Below the pieces are notes generated by a model. That model was given only the letters and a program-made list of their open reading frames with translations. It was not told the DNA's origin and did no database searches. Shown here in pieces: positions 54,426 to 64,000 of a stretch of 64,000 bases of DNA. The position numbers and the translations under genes were made by a program. Numbering within the stretch: position 1 is the stretch's first letter; every line of letters starts with the position of its first letter. The stretch covers positions 37,441 to 101,440 of the forward strand of contig JAUCBJ010000998.1 of the NCBI GenBank assembly GCA_032718475.1. Reading direction: 5' to 3'. This stretch comes from Nemertoderma westbladi (lineage: Eukaryota > Xenacoelomorpha > Nemertodermatida > Nemertodermatidae).

Positions 54426-54609
54426 ATATTCTGCGAATGAATATAACGACACTAACACGCCATACATATACATTGTATATTATACAATTTTAAACGCAAG
54501 CTAATAAACATTAATTACTTGTAGCTAAATAGTGGAAGCAAAGTAACGCAATGTTAGTAAATGGAGCAGTTTATATGAATAAATAATTGGTGTGATTTAT
54601 AAAATAAAG

Positions 54610-56390
54610 TACTACTAGGATCGGCATGCTGCATTACAGCTGCATTTTTAGGAATGCTGTGCCGGCTTGTTGACAAAATTGCGCCGCCACAACTCCCTAT
54701 CACCCATGACATTTGCTAGATCATTCGCATCTTCAAGGCCAGTGTCCTTTAAGATGCGTCTCAAGAAAGTCATGGTCTGTCCACCATGCTTATTCACTCC
54801 ATGAGGCTGCCAAAGCACAAGATTATGCACCTTACATTATGCAATTATGCTGGTCCTCACGGCGAAAGCAATGTCCTGCCAAGCGGAATCGACTTTGTTT
54901 TTGTGTCAAGCTTGTGGAAACCAATGAGACACCTCCAATATTATATAGTGCCTGGTTGGAGATGTGTGCATTATACTTGACACAATGAACCCGGCGTAGC
55001 ATGTGACTGTGTGTGAATGTGCCATCCAGAGATTTGGTGTCGTCACCAGTTAGAGCCCAGCATGGACTCCCATAGAGGAGTACTAGAACTACTGCTGCTC
55101 TAAATAATCAGACCTTAAGTTTCCGATTAATTCTCGGTGACTTCCAAATCCTGGAAAGCCTATTCAAGGCTGCCCATGCCTTTCCCTTACGTATACGAAG
55201 GTCATCACCTGACTTCCGGATCCATGACTCCAGGTAACAGAAGTCGTCCACATGCTCAAGCATACCATCTTTGAGCTTATGCTCATCCGGTCAGAGACTT
55301 GCTGATGATTTTCAAAGTTAACTGTCAAAATTTTGGTCTTTTTGGAGTTAATAAAAAGAGCAACACTAGAAGCAGCCTGTTCTAATGAGCTGAGGAGCCG
55401 TTGGAATCCCTCTAGTGATTCTGAAAGTACACCTAAGTCATCAGCAAAGTCTAGATCAGTTAGGTACTTGGCAGGATTTCGTCGACTTCTGGAGCCAGTA
55501 GGAGGAGTTATCATCACCCCATCATCATGATGATGATCTAAGGACAGGCGTAGAACATAGTCAACCACAATTATGAACAAGAATGGTGCAAGTGTGTCTC
55601 CCTGGAGGACGCCCATAACACCTCAAATGGTTCTGTGTCACCGTCAACAGTAGACACAAATGTTGTCGAACCATTGTATACTGATCTGATTGCTGCAATA
55701 ATTTCATCAGGAATCCCATATAATGAGAGTATGCTGAACATACGTGAGCGAGAGACTGAATCAAAGGCCTTGAAGAAGTCAACAAAGATAACAGCCAGAT
55801 GCCTGTCTTTCTTTTTCGATAACTCTTCAATTATCCTTCTAAGTGCCAAAATGGGCTCCATGGTCCCACGACCTTTACGGAACCCATTCAGATTTCCACG
55901 GAGAAGTCTCTCAATGGGATCCCTGATGCGATTTAATATAATTATATTGTATAGCTTTGCAGCAATCGAGATCAGTAAGATTCCCCGAAAAGAAAAATAG
56001 AGTGTTAGGTTGCCCTTCTTGGGAACTAGCACCAACTTATTTGTTTTCATTTCTTGTGGGACTCTTGTTGTTGGGTACATGTCTACTATGATGGGATAGA
56101 TGAGCTTTAAACACTCAGGTTTTTTTAAAGACCTCTGGGGGGAACACCATCTACTCCACTGGCACGATTGGTCTTAATGCTCTTTGCATCAGCCTTTACT
56201 TCTGCAAAGGAGATATCGCCAATAGGAATATCTAGGAGTACAGACTCAGACACCTTTACTTCTATAAAGTTATCAGGCAATACCCTGTCATTATTGAGGA
56301 GCTTTTCAAAGTGGGCCTTCCAACCATTGAGGCGATCGGCTGGTGATTCAGCCTTAATCTTGGTAAATAAAATAAATGAAATAAAGTAAC
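54610..56390 (-). pseudogene. LINE-A non-LTR retrotransposon, RT-containing copy
   Basis: The longest LINE-A copy here. On the minus strand in order: DRLNGWKAHFEKLLN, NRASGVDGVPPE, LVPKKGN, FVDFFKAFDSVSR (RT catalytic Asp), GVLQGDTLAPFLF, LDFADDLGVLS (FADD catalytic pair), NSKKTKILT, and a C-terminal part matching 23422-24081. Frameshifts separate 55571-56080 from 55164-55616 and again downstream. The 5' side is truncated near 56363 and no endonuclease domain is present. RT copies RNA into DNA at a nicked target. The clade is not resolved. Confidence 0.85.
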
Positions 56391-56899
56391 AGACTGATAG
56401 ACGAATACAAACTCTCCTAAAAAGGTGTGAAGTCTGTTTGGGCTACGTGGTAACTGAGTTGATTGTGCGATTCATTTAGGTCATTGGTGTTAATTAATTC
56501 CCTGTCCAGCTGACGATTGTGTCGAGGATTAGCGCGTACTGGTCCAAGACTCCGAAACGCAACCATATTTTTCACAAATTATTTATTTTTGCCCTAGTCC
56601 TACCTCTTTCCCAGCGACAAAATTATCATATATTTTCTTATAGAATATAGGCTTAGCTTTCGCGCAGTATCTCCAAAAAAGATGCCAGCCGTTAAATCTG
56701 CGGATAGTGGTTTCGGTGAAATAGCATCATGATGCAAGAAGGTAATATATCCTAAAGGCCAGATATATTCGAGGGAGAGGAAGTTTATGAAGGAACTAAC
56801 GTACAAGCTACTCCGGTTGCGTTGTCGATGCGACACCCTAGGGAAGATGGATAACAGAGAATAATTAAAGCTCAGAAGATCGGTGAACAATTAAAGAAG

Positions 56900-57238
56900 A
56901 TGATTAATATCGAGGAGAGAGGAGGACCTGAGTCGACAATCCGAGTTACTAGAGATACTGTATCGTTTCCCCGAAAAGCGCGAGAAGGGTTGGAACACAT
57001 ATTAGCCGAACCAAAAGGAGCGCAGATTCCTCGTGAGCCTGAATTACCGGCTTCTAGTGCGTTTCAGGATGTTCTACCAACGTTCGAACCGACTCGTCGG
57101 TTGCGAGGGATCGGACGTGGTTTTGTCGGTTCAACGATGAGGCAAGTTTGCGAGGAAATAGCTGCACCGTCTCCTAACATTCGAGGTACAATAGTGGCTC
57201 AACCCGAGAGTCCAACCTCAGATCTAAATCGCCCATAA
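56900..57238 (+). CDS. Unknown 112-aa ORF of the composite repeat
   Basis: Begins MINIEERGGPESTIRVTRD, is Pro/Arg/Glu-rich, contains RRLRGIGRGFVG and ends SDLNRP. The frame is also open upstream through IIKAQKIGEQLKK back to a TAA near 56851, and an Arg/Gly-rich segment continues in another frame after 57240, so this is probably the C-terminal part of a larger, broken retroelement protein. Conserved in copy 1 with a frameshift. No domain recognised. Confidence 0.4.
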   Translation: MINIEERGGPESTIRVTRDTVSFPRKAREGLEHILAEPKGAQIPREPELPASSAFQDVLPTFEPTRRLRGIGRGFVGSTMRQVCEEIAAPSPNIRGTIVAQPESPTSDLNRP

Positions 57239-57783
57239 GTCGGTTTCGAGGACGCGGTAGAGCTCGATCTAATAAGCGGTAAGATGAAAGATTATAAACG
57301 GACGGAAGACTCTCGAGCCTTCCTTATTGTTGTTTCATTTATGGACATTGTTGTTCTCGATCGATGTTAACGTATTAGTTGAAGAGATTAGACCAGAAGG
57401 ACGAACTCAATAATCTTCACTCTATAGCCTTTATATTTATAAATTCTTGTAAATTATTATTTGATATTATTTTGGTGAAGGTTATATTATGGAAAACTCT
57501 ACTTTACACTCTACCTTACTTTACAATTTCAATTATTTTGTACATTGTTTGTTGTTTGGAATTCTGAAGATTTATTTGTAAATATTGTATCACGTAAACT
57601 AATGTAAATTTAAATTTGGAATTTATATTTTGCCGTATGTATGATAGATAGATATACCGTACTGTTATGTACTATGGAAAGCAATTATTTGAATTTATGC
57701 ATTATTAATATGCAATTAATTTATATTTGATAAATTTATATTTGGTGAATTTATTTTGATGAATTAATTTACTAAATTGCAAT

Positions 57784-58090
57784 ATATATATATATACAGA
57801 AATAACATAATATATACTGCACAACATATCTACTACCAGTATGGGTATACATACACCAATATACAATAAGCACAAATATAATTTTAAAAGGATTTAATTA
57901 GCTGACTGATCTTTGCAGATTTATTTATTGTTATATATATATATATACACAAATAACATAATATATACTGCACAACATATCTACTACCAGTATGGGTATA
58001 CGTACACCAATATACAATAAGCACAAATATAATTTTAAAGAGATTTAATTAGCTGACTGATCCTTGCAGATTAATTTTTTGTGACTCAAT
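57784..58090. repeat. Tandem duplication, 151-bp unit
   Basis: Two copies with the landmark AAATAACATAATATATACTG at 57800 and 57951, each preceded by a (TA)n run. Confidence 0.85.
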
Positions 58091-58189
58091 GATATACAAA
58101 CTAATGAAAATCTAACTAACTAACTAATATCTAACTAATAATAATAAGTTACAATATTATCCTACCCAGTACAACTCCGTGCCATATTC

Positions 58190-58410
58190 AGTATTCATCA
58201 GTATTCATGCATTGGTTGTAATTATTAAGCCTAAACGGAGTAAAATTTAGCGCCGATTAGCAGAGGTAAGAGCTTTAAGTACTGGATAACCATTCATACA
58301 TAGTTCTCAGTAAGTTTCATCAATATTCATGTAATGGTTGAAATTGGAGCACGTTACAGAGGCATGTTATTTTAACCAAAACAATAAACCAAATACAATA
58401 GAACAGGTTA
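58190..58410. repeat. Repeat module M, copy 1
   Basis: Contains ATTCATGCATTGGTTGTAAT and a 130-bp block ending AAACAATAAACCAAATACAATAG. Recurs at 59770-59990 (whole), 60370-60495 and 60755-60895 (130-bp block). Confidence 0.75.
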
Positions 58411-58585
58411 CACGTTCGTGGGGCCTTCGCGCAGCACGAGGCCCAGTTATGAGATACAAATTAATATCGAGCGACTGTATCACAAAATCAGTATTTAGCT
58501 TTATAAATTAGTAAAATTTAGAAATTTAACCACACCGCCAATCAATCAAAAAAAGAGGGACAGTACGTGTTCAGCCCTTTAAATC

Positions 58586-58690
58586 TGCACCCCACCCCAC
58601 CCCACCCCACCCCACCCCACCCCACCCCACCCCACCCCACCCCACCCCACCCCACCCCACCCCACCCCACCCCACCCCCCCCCCCCCCCT
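58586..58690. repeat. (CCCCA)n microsatellite, about 18 units, plus C run
   Basis: CCCCA repeats from 58586 to about 58674, then a C run to 58689. The minus strand is (TGGGG)n, telomere-like in composition and a strong G-quadruplex candidate. Open frames across it are artefacts. Confidence 0.95.
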
Positions 58691-58766
58691 TCCCACCCAC
58701 CAATACATAACCGCGACATCTACCACCCACGGAAGGTAGCACGAACTTATTTCCAATCGCACGTTC

Positions 58767-59701
58767 AATATGCGAAGCCAGGTGGTTTATAGGAATATAA
58801 TCTACGCAGTACTAAATACAGTCGATGCAGTAATGAATGATATTCAAATAATTTATTTAATATACTGTTAATGCCTCTGAAAACTTAGACAATTAAAATA
58901 CACAGAAATCCCATCAAAAAATAATAAGCATAATATTTTGAGAAATAAACAATTTTGGATATAAGCCTTCTGCAGTGGTAATCTTATTGACTGACAATCA
59001 TTAAATGAGATCTGTCTATTACCTGAGACTAAAGAACACAGACTCTATAGTGTAATAGGAGGTAGGGAATGCAGGTTTCAATCTCGTTAGGTCTAGCTGG
59101 CAGCCGTGTGGCTAGTTACATACAACCCCCCTCCACTGGCATTCCCAGCAACTGGCTCCCTTACACACACATCCCCCATCTATGTACCAGCCAACTTGCA
59201 AGTTGGCCAATAAATGATCAGTATTTAATGAGAATCCATTTTTTATGCCGTTTTAATTACTTTAGATCAATTAAAGACACAATTATTAAAGCAAATCACT
59301 TGAACTAATTAAAAACTATAATAGAATGGCGTATGTGGATTACATCTGTATAATTTTTAATTATAATTATTTAAATCTTATACTGTAAAACAATTAATTT
59401 CCTTTAAAAGGCAGGTTGAAAATGGTGTTTTCACCGTAATCAACTTAATTAACTAATTAACTGCTATTATCTTAGCTTCTCGAAGGCCACACGGAAATTC
59501 TACTTGGAAAATTTCTAAACTTTTGCCAAACAACATGTGTACCAAGTTTGGATAGATTTCATCAAAGATTGGCTGAGTTATTAACGTTTAAAATTGAACA
59601 CGACAGAACGACAGAACGACAGAACGACAGAACGACAGAACGACAGGTTGATTAATGGTACCACTACGCTAAGGCTCACTCACTTCGTGGCTCGCCCCAC
59701 A
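58767..59701 (+). repeat. Large inverted repeat, left arm
   Basis: Near-identical inverted match of 63057-64000; the only clear differences are an 8-bp unit ((CGACAGAA)5 versus 6) and a few single bases. The match continues to the last base of the window, so the true outer end is not visible. The inner boundary is GGCTCGCCCCACA. Confidence 0.95.
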
Positions 59702-61040
59702 GTTAAATTTTTTAGAGTAATCACCTGTTATTTGCGTCGAATTTTCCACTGGAGAGGGATGAATTTATTGCGTATTCATGCATTGGTTGTAATTATTAAG
59801 CCTAAACGAAGCAAAATTTAGCGCCATTTAGCAGTGGTAAGAGCTTTAAGTACTGGATAACAATTCATACATAACTCTAATTAAGTTTCATCAATATTCA
59901 TGCAATGGTTGAAATTGGAGCAGCAGGTTACAGTGGCATGTTATTTTAACCAAAACAATAAACTAAATACAATAGACCAGGTTTAATACAGTAATACAGT
60001 AATACCGGTATGGACCATCACATAATTCAGCATCAGCTGTACCGTCAACATACCCTGTTTGCTTTAGAAGCATTGCAGATTGTCTTTATAATTAGATGAG
60101 TGATCCTTGATGAAAGAATTTTGGTGGTCTAACTAATTTCTAACTAATAATAATTAAGTGACAGTTTCTAACATTCAGTTCAACTGAAAGGGGTCAACTC
60201 ACCAACTATAAAATAGTTGGCATCTTAATACCAACCCGAAAAGAGTTGTCACATGATTATTATTATATACATAAGTACATAGCATATAACATTTACTACA
60301 CAACGTATCACTCATCTAATTATAAAGACAATACCAGTATAGATATACGTAAGAGCTTTTAGTAATGGAGAACCATTCATACATAACTATAAGTAAGTTT
60401 CATCAAAATTCATACAGTGGTTGAAATTGGAGCACGTTACAGTGGCACTTTATTTTAACCAAAACAATAAACTAAATACAATAGAACAGGTTACAGTTAA
60501 ATTTTTGAGAGTAATCACCTGTTATTTGCGTTGAATATGGTATCTGGGCACATAATTATGGGGTCTTTGGGCAAAACAAGAGTCAGTAAGTAAGACCAGA
60601 TGAAAATATATTTAGCAACATCTAGCGGTATAAAATGATATTGAGTGGATGGAGGGAAGAGATAATTAACATCATCTAGTAGTAGACCATTAAATTGTGT
60701 ATCACCACCAGTCACAACTTACAACTCACAACTTTAATTCAAAACCATTAATAGTAATGGGGAACAATTCATACATAACTCTAAGAAAATTTCATCGAAA
60801 TTCATGCAGTGGTTGACATTGACACTGACATTGACATTGACAGTGGCACTTTATTTTAACCAAAACAATAAACTAAACACAATAGAACAAAGAGGTTACA
60901 GTTTTTTTGTCATTAAAAATGCCATATAAAATGAAATTGAGTGGATGGAGGGAAGATATAATTAACATCACCTAGTGGTAGTCCATGAAATTGGGAATCA
61001 ACTCAATCAGATTGTCTTCTTGATATGATATACAAATCTA
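59702..61040. repeat. Module M copies 2-4 and AT-rich spacer
   Basis: Copies of module M at 59770-59990, 60370-60495 and 60755-60895 in direct orientation. No gene seen. Confidence 0.7.
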
Positions 61041-61720
61041 CTTAGTAATCTTCTACTTAGTGTGCAACTTAGTACTTAGTATTCAACATATATTCTACTC
61101 AGTAATATCACTAATTATTGTCTTCTACTCAATATGTGATATACTGAGTGAGTGTGTGTTATATGCAGTATGTGATCTACCCAGTGTGGATTCTATTCAG
61201 AATCTGTTTTTCTCAGTAATATAACTAATTGTTGTGTTCTACTCAGTATGAGATATATTCAGTGAGTGTAGTGTGTCTTACATTCAGATGTATTTTACTC
61301 AGTTTGTTTTTCTACTGTGTATGTTTTCTACTCAGAATATTTTTCTACTCAGTATGTTTTCTACTCAGTGTGTTTTCTACATTTTCTCTACTACATTCAA
61401 TATCTCAGACTCAGACTGAATAGACTGAGACGAATTGTATGAATAATATCTTGAGTTATCTGGAAATTGATGTTTATTGGAATCAATTAATTCCATCACA
61501 GTGTCTTATGACATGATACAAAAATCTACTTAGTAATCTTCTACTTAGTGTGCATTCAGTGTATTCTACTCAGTAATATAACTAATTGTTGTGTTCTACT
61601 CAGTATGTGATTTACTAAGTGTGAGTTATACAAGTGTGTGTTATACGCAATGTGTTTTCTACTCAGTTGGTTTTCTACTCAGCATGTTTTCAAATCAGTG
61701 TGTTTTCTACTCAGTGCGGT
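61041..61720. repeat. Degenerate TCTACTCAGTATG minisatellite
   Basis: Many copies of TCTACTCAG followed by TATG/TGTG and T-rich spacers, with irregular spacing. Confidence 0.75.
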
Positions 61721-61734
61721 AGGTGATTCGATCC

Positions 61735-62115
61735 CTGAAGAGTCTGCAGGTTGGTGAGTCGGTTAATCAGGTGTCTGGAGTCGGTGAGTCAGTTCCTTCG
61801 GTGTCTGGGGTTGGTGAGTCGTTTCATCAAGTGACTGGAGTCAGTAACTCGGTTCCTTCAGTGTCTGGAGTGAGTGAGTCTGTCCCTTCAGTGTCTTGGG
61901 TTGGTGAGTCGGTCCCTCAAGTGTCTGGGATTGGTGATTCGGTCCCTCAAGTGTCTCTGGTTGGCGATTCAGGGTCTAGACTCGGTGAGTCTGTTCCTTC
62001 GGTGTTTGGAGATGGTGAGTCGGTCCGTTCAGTGTCTGGAGTCGGTGAGTCAGTCCCTTCAGTGTCTGGAGTCGGTCCCTTCAGTGTCTGGAGTCGGGGA
62101 GTCGGTTCATTCGGT
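61735..62115. repeat. 30-bp minisatellite
   Basis: About 13 degenerate copies of GGTGAGTCGGTCCCTTCAGT with the spacer GTCTGGAGTC. The 30-bp period keeps two frames open (GVGESVPSVS repeats); I do not regard it as a gene because no start context or flanking conserved domain is present. Confidence 0.85.
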
Positions 62116-62233
62116 GTCTGATTTTAGGATTAATCAAATATTGATAGAGATATGATTAGATTTCATTCAAATAAATATCTTAAATCTTGAAATGTAAAAT
62201 AACAAACACCCACAATATTTAGAAGCTTTTATT

Positions 62234-62442
62234 GGTACTAATTAAGTACCCATTATACAGGTTGGTACCACGAAAGTACCCTTTATACAGGACTATTAGT
62301 CCGTATAGTTAGCCACTCATTGCTGAGTGTGACTGTACAAACTCAATGATGAGTTTCTTGTACATTTTTATACTCCAAGGAGTTTTATCTGTAGCTCCTG
62401 GTTATATAGGGTGTTTGTTATCCGATATATTTTTTATCGGAT
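62234..62442. other. Cluster of seven short perfect stem-loops
   Basis: In order: GGTACT/AGTACC (62234-62250), GGTAC/GTACC (62264-62280), GGACT/AGTCC (62290-62302), CACTCA/TGAGTG (62314-62329), TGTACA-AACTC/GAGTT-TGTACA (62334-62364), ACTCC/GGAGT (62372-62383) and ATCCGATA/TATCGGAT (62420-62442) followed by a T run. Identity unknown; see findings. Confidence 0.6.
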
Positions 62443-62650
62443 TTTTTATTGTTTAAAATTCATACTCTTATCATACCTTAAGCAATAATTGAATAAATAA
62501 TTTATTTTTGTGTGTAGTTGTATGTGGGGGTGATCAAGTCAGTGTATGTAACTGTATGTTATATGCAGTGTGTGTTTTATTCATTCTGCATTATATTCTC
62601 AGTATATGTTCAACTCTATAAGGTAACTAACTAATTGTTGTACTATATTC

Positions 62651-62805
62651 AGTGTGCACTGAAAAAATATGGCCTCCATCCGCCCCTTTAGCCATACCAA
62701 TCTCCACCTTTATTATAGTATGATATTCAGTGTGCACTGAATAAATATGGCCTCCATCCTCCCCTTTAGCCATACCAATCTCCACCTTTATTATACTGCA
62801 ACCCA
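62651..62805. repeat. Tandem duplication, 78-bp unit
   Basis: Two copies of AGTGTGCACTGAA...ATGGCCTCCATCC...CCATACCAATCTCCACC at 62651 and 62729. Confidence 0.85.
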
Positions 62806-63056
62806 TCAATAATTGGTTGGCCTCTCAGCCAAACATCATCCTCTCTTAATATTAGTAATCATCTCATTGTATTTTATAATAAATCCTGAATAGTTTCCAG
62901 AATGTTACAATGATCTAATATTATTGTATTGATTGATTGGGCTGCCAGTATAATTTACTATACTACTTCCTATTCCTAGCAAGTAATGCTGGTTGGTAAG
63001 TAGGTACTATGCCATAATATTATTTCTGAAATAATAATAGCAACTCTGTTTTAGTA

Positions 63057-64000
63057 TGTGGGGCGAGCCACGAAGTGAGTGAGCCTTAGCGTAGTGGTAC
63101 CATTAATCAACCTGTCGTTCTGTCGTTCTGTCGTTCTGTCGTTCTGTCGTTCTGTCGTTCTGTCGTGTTCAATTTTAAACGTTAATAACTCAGCCAATCT
63201 TTGATGAAATCTATCCAAACTTGGTACACATGTTGTTTGGCAAAAGTTTAGAAATTTTCCAAGTAGAATTTCCGTGTGGCCTTCGAGAAGCTAAGATAAT
63301 AGCAGTTAATTAGTTAATTAAGTTGATTACGGTGAAAACACCATTTTCAACCTGCCTTTTAAAGGAAATTAATTGTTTTACAGTATAAGATTTAAATAAT
63401 TATAATTAAAAATTATACAGATGTAATCCACATACGCCATTCTATTATAGTTTTTAATTAGTTCAAGTGATTTGCTTTAATAATTGTGTCTTTAATTGAT
63501 CTAAAGTAATTAAAACGGCATAAAAAATGGATTCTCATTAAATACTGATCATTTATTGGCCAACTTGCAAGTTGGCTGGTACATAGATGGGGGATGTGTG
63601 TGTAAGGGAGCCAGTTGCTGGGAATGCCAGTGGAGGGGGGTTGTATGTAACTAGCCACACGGCTGCCAGCTAGACCTAACGAGATTGAAACCTGCATTCC
63701 CTACCTCCTATTACACTATAGAGTCTGTGTTCTTTAGTCTCAGGTAATAGACAGATCTCATTTAATGATTGTCAGTCAATAAGATTACCACTGCAGAAGG
63801 CTTATATCCAAAATTGTTTATTTCTCAAAATATTATGCTTATTATTTTTTGATGGGATTTCTGTGTATTTTAATTGTCTAAGTTTTCAGAGGCATTAACA
63901 GTATATTAAATAAATTATTTGAATATCATTCATTACTGCATCGACTGTATTTAGTACTGCGTAGATTAATATTCCTATAAACCACCTGGCTTCGCATATT
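63057..64000 (-). repeat. Large inverted repeat, right arm (runs off the window)
   Basis: Reverse complement of 58767-59701. Starts TGTGGGGCGAGCC and carries (TTCTGTCG)6 at 63118-63165. Position 64000 pairs with 58767. Confidence 0.95.

Larger units (their letters stand above)
54310..57780. repeat. Composite dispersed repeat, copy 2 (long form)
   Basis: Same order as 28599-30850 with about 1.3 kb more of LINE-A. Ends in AT-rich sequence before a tandem duplication. Confidence 0.8.

Noticed and set aside
58542-58768. Glycine/tryptophan-rich frames on the minus strand
   Set aside because: Translation of (TGGGG)n.
59069-59308. 79-aa frame found identically at both arms of the large inverted repeat
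   Set aside because: Identity is explained by the inverted duplication; no domain or codon evidence for coding.
61723-62155. Ser/Val/Gly repeat protein (GVGESVPSVS)n
   Set aside because: A 30-bp minisatellite leaves two frames open at once; no flanking exon or start context.

Overview
The window is AT-rich nuclear DNA from an animal, most likely an invertebrate; I cannot resolve the clade. The evidence is a spliced piggyBac transposase gene, GT-AG introns, long C2H2 zinc-finger genes, Penelope-like and LINE retroelements, foldback and MITE-like DNA transposons, and a complete Polinton/Maverick. There is no bacterial-style operon signal outside the Polinton and I found no confident tRNA or rRNA gene. 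Almost everything is mobile-element or repeat derived.

Layout. 1-4900: degenerate copies of at least two dispersed repeat families with poly(C)/poly(G) tracts. 4900-23411: a Penelope-like element (minus strand) split twice, by a hAT-type foldback element (5354-6769, 8-bp TSD) and by a 16,060-bp Polinton (7090-23149, 6-bp TSD TACGTG, ~1.1-kb TIRs, AG...CT ends). 23412-24118: LINE 3' fragment. 24240-27180 and 32745-44990: two paralogous C2H2 zinc-finger loci in direct orientation. The second has an N-terminal array of 45-aa repeats, 27 fingers, and a 5-kb decaying finger array downstream. 27180-32745: LINE, foldback and composite repeats. 46266-50271: a full-length piggyBac inside another copy of the LINE. 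54050-57780: second, longer copy of the composite repeat. 57780-64000: tandem repeats and a large inverted repeat that runs off the window end.

The Polinton carries, on the plus strand, a protein-primed family B DNA polymerase (broken by two frameshifts and two in-frame TGA codons), a TBP-like protein, a packaging ATPase, three small ORFs, a retroviral-type integrase with chromodomain, two paralogous candidate minor capsid proteins, a basic pVI/pX-like virion protein, a double jelly-roll major capsid protein and an adenain-like protease. One 570-aa orphan gene faces the others on the minus strand. The identical TIRs place the same TATA/CCAAT promoter in front of the polymerase at one end and the orphan gene at the other. 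Together these form a replication, transcription, packaging, integration and capsid-maturation set, with the polymerase now apparently dead while the other recognised genes, apart from a stop in the 5' extension of the pVI-like gene, remain open.

The most unusual items are the TBP-like gene in a Polinton, the orphan TIR-driven gene, the zinc-finger proteins whose N-terminal array repeats the SUMO-acceptor-like motif IKQE about 15 times, the inverted Penelope-like insertion between promoter and start codon of the second zinc-finger gene, and a run of seven perfect stem-loops at 62234-62442.
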